From: Limnomonas spitsbergensis
Lineage: Eukaryota > Chlorophyta > Chlorophyceae > Chlamydomonadales
DNA: 64,000 bases
Direction of reading: 5' to 3'
Assembly (NCBI GenBank): GCA_037349105.1
Contig: JAYJMM010000021.1
Span: 1,054,001-1,118,000 of the forward strand
The translations under genes and the position numbers were made by a program. Below the pieces are notes generated by a model, which saw only the letters and a list, made by a program, of their open reading frames with translations, did not search any database and was not told where the DNA came from. Each line of letters opens with the position of its first letter. Position 1 is the stretch's first letter. Shown in pieces: positions 62,816-64,000 of this stretch.

Positions 62816-64000
62816 GGGGACAGGCGGACAGGGGGGTAGGCTGGAGTTTCGGATGAGTTGGCCAAGCTGATTCATGCAGGAGGGCGTTAGTTGCTGGGGC
62901 TGTGCTTGGGTTGTGTCATGCGGAGTTTGCATGGAAATGCTGGCGTGAGAGAGTTCCTGCTGATTTAATTGAGTATTGCAACTTCAGCGTTGTCATCATT
63001 TTAGCCTGCAAAGAAAGGTCAAGGACGCTACACCTCTGGGCCATGCACAAAAATAAACTCGGCCACAATAACTTTTAAGATAGGTGCCTGACCGTTTCGG
63101 GTTTAGACAGCTTAAGGATTCGCATAGTAGGGAGCACTGTCAATCAAATATGTTTAGAACAGTGCATACCTGCTGGGCCCTGCTGAACGCTAGGCCGCGT
63201 GGGGCTGATAGGGAATGGCTCAGATCAATTCCAGCTACTATATAATGCCCGGGCCATGGTGCAACCATGCCATCCTCCTATGTGAGTCATGCCGGTAGTG
63301 CGAGACATTGCTCTTTGGTTCTCACTTGACTATGTCTTGATACAGTACACGATACCACAGCAGAGGGATGCGCGAGGTGTGGCAGCATCGCGCCCTTAAC
63401 GGTATGAGGCCTCCTTTACATCACATGAGACCGAGTTTAGTCGTAGGTCAAGCTCGATGCGGCTAAAGCGTAGGCTGTCATTGCACTCCTCGCCGTTATA
63501 TGACCTATGTGCCACGTGCGATAGTCAGTCTGGAAAACTCATGAGAGTCGATGTGTGGGGCCGATGGAGACAGGCCTTGGCAGATTGTAAAACCTCATTC
63601 GGCAAACTGGCATGGCACTCAAACAGCTGGCATATTGAGGTTTGTCCAGCCGAAGTCGAGCCGGGCATCACATTTGATCAAAGCATTAATTGCAGGGGAC
63701 AGGTGCTCGAAAACCGTTTCAAGCACAAAATTACCTAGAACAGTCAGCAAAATATGGGGGAGTGGGTGGAAAGTGGGTGAAATATGGGGGAGTGGGTGGA
63801 AAGTGGGTGAAATATGGGGGAGTGGGTGGAAAGTGGGTGAAATATGGGGGAGTGGGTGGAAAGTGGGTGAAATATGGGGGAGTGGGTGGAAAGTGGGTGA
63901 AATATGGGGGAGTGGGTGGAAAGTGGGTGAAATATGGGGGAGTGGGTGGAAAGTGGGTGAAATATGGGGGAGTGGGTGGAAAGTGACCTCCCTGGGCAAG
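62816..64000. other. Intergenic region after CSE1
   Basis: Holds a family-B repeat copy near 63030-63290 (tttagaacagtgcatacctgc; gctgggccctgctgaacgct; gggccatggtgcaaccatgcc) and the terminal 30-bp array. A 93-codon plus frame (63457-63738) has no recognisable family; it could be an exon of a gene continuing to the right or chance. Confidence 0.5.
63751..63984. repeat. 30-bp tandem repeat, 7.8 perfect copies
   Basis: Unit aatatgggggagtgggtgga plus aagtgggtga, without a single substitution in the window, so it is very recent or still homogenised. Confidence 0.97.

Noticed and set aside
63457..63738. 93-codon plus-strand frame as a gene
   Set aside because: No recognisable family, no supporting splice context, and the right end runs into a repeat.
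63751..63984. CRISPR-like array
   Set aside because: Units are directly abutting with no unique spacers, and the genome is eukaryotic.

Overview
This window is nuclear DNA of a green alga, most likely a member of the Chlamydomonadales. The genes are split into many short exons by GT-AG introns, and two introns are GC-AG. TGTAA, the algal poly(A) signal, follows at least one gene. A 3.3 kb insert of mitochondrial DNA carries a cox1 3' end, a LAGLIDADG endonuclease fragment and the GC-rich palindromes known from organelle genomes of Volvox and Haematococcus relatives. The species cannot be fixed from the sequence alone.

Layout, left to right. Positions 1-3930 hold the 3' part of a DUF2177-family membrane protein gene (+), entered through a 1.4 kb tandem array. 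Then come cutC (+, 6777-11392, 7 exons, 253 aa), a possible membrane protein on the minus strand (12597-13040), a UBAP1-like ESCRT-I protein (+, 14569-16668, 4 exons, 179 aa), COP9 signalosome subunit 6 (+, 18526-20678, 9 exons, 302 aa) and a TPR protein with a long polyglutamine tract (+, 21347-28871, 13 exons, 766 aa). On the minus strand follow a Ser/Thr protein kinase (30275-37250, 11 exons, 820 aa) and PRMT3 (39173-47572, 9 exons, 630 aa). Exportin-2/CSE1 (+, 47943-62815, 21 exons, 938 aa) is divergent from PRMT3 across a 370 bp spacer. I joined all exons by hand, using splice sites, reading phase and family conservation; every listed join keeps the frame. The neighbours are unrelated housekeeping genes and show no operon-like or pathway clustering.

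Repeats make up much of the rest. Many copies of a hAT-like MITE (about 185-200 bp) and at least two SINE-like families lie between genes and in introns. Introns also carry long minisatellites.

The most unusual signal is that many intron repeats are local tandem copies of the adjoining splice junction, with decoy acceptors or donors and the first or last codons of the exon. This is seen for at least ten junctions, mainly in CSE1 and PRMT3. Other notable points are a 10-nt microexon that encodes the core of the kinase catalytic loop, a mitochondrial insertion inside a PRMT3 intron with a related 85 bp piece in a CSE1 intron, and a PRMT3 zinc finger that has lost its cysteines.
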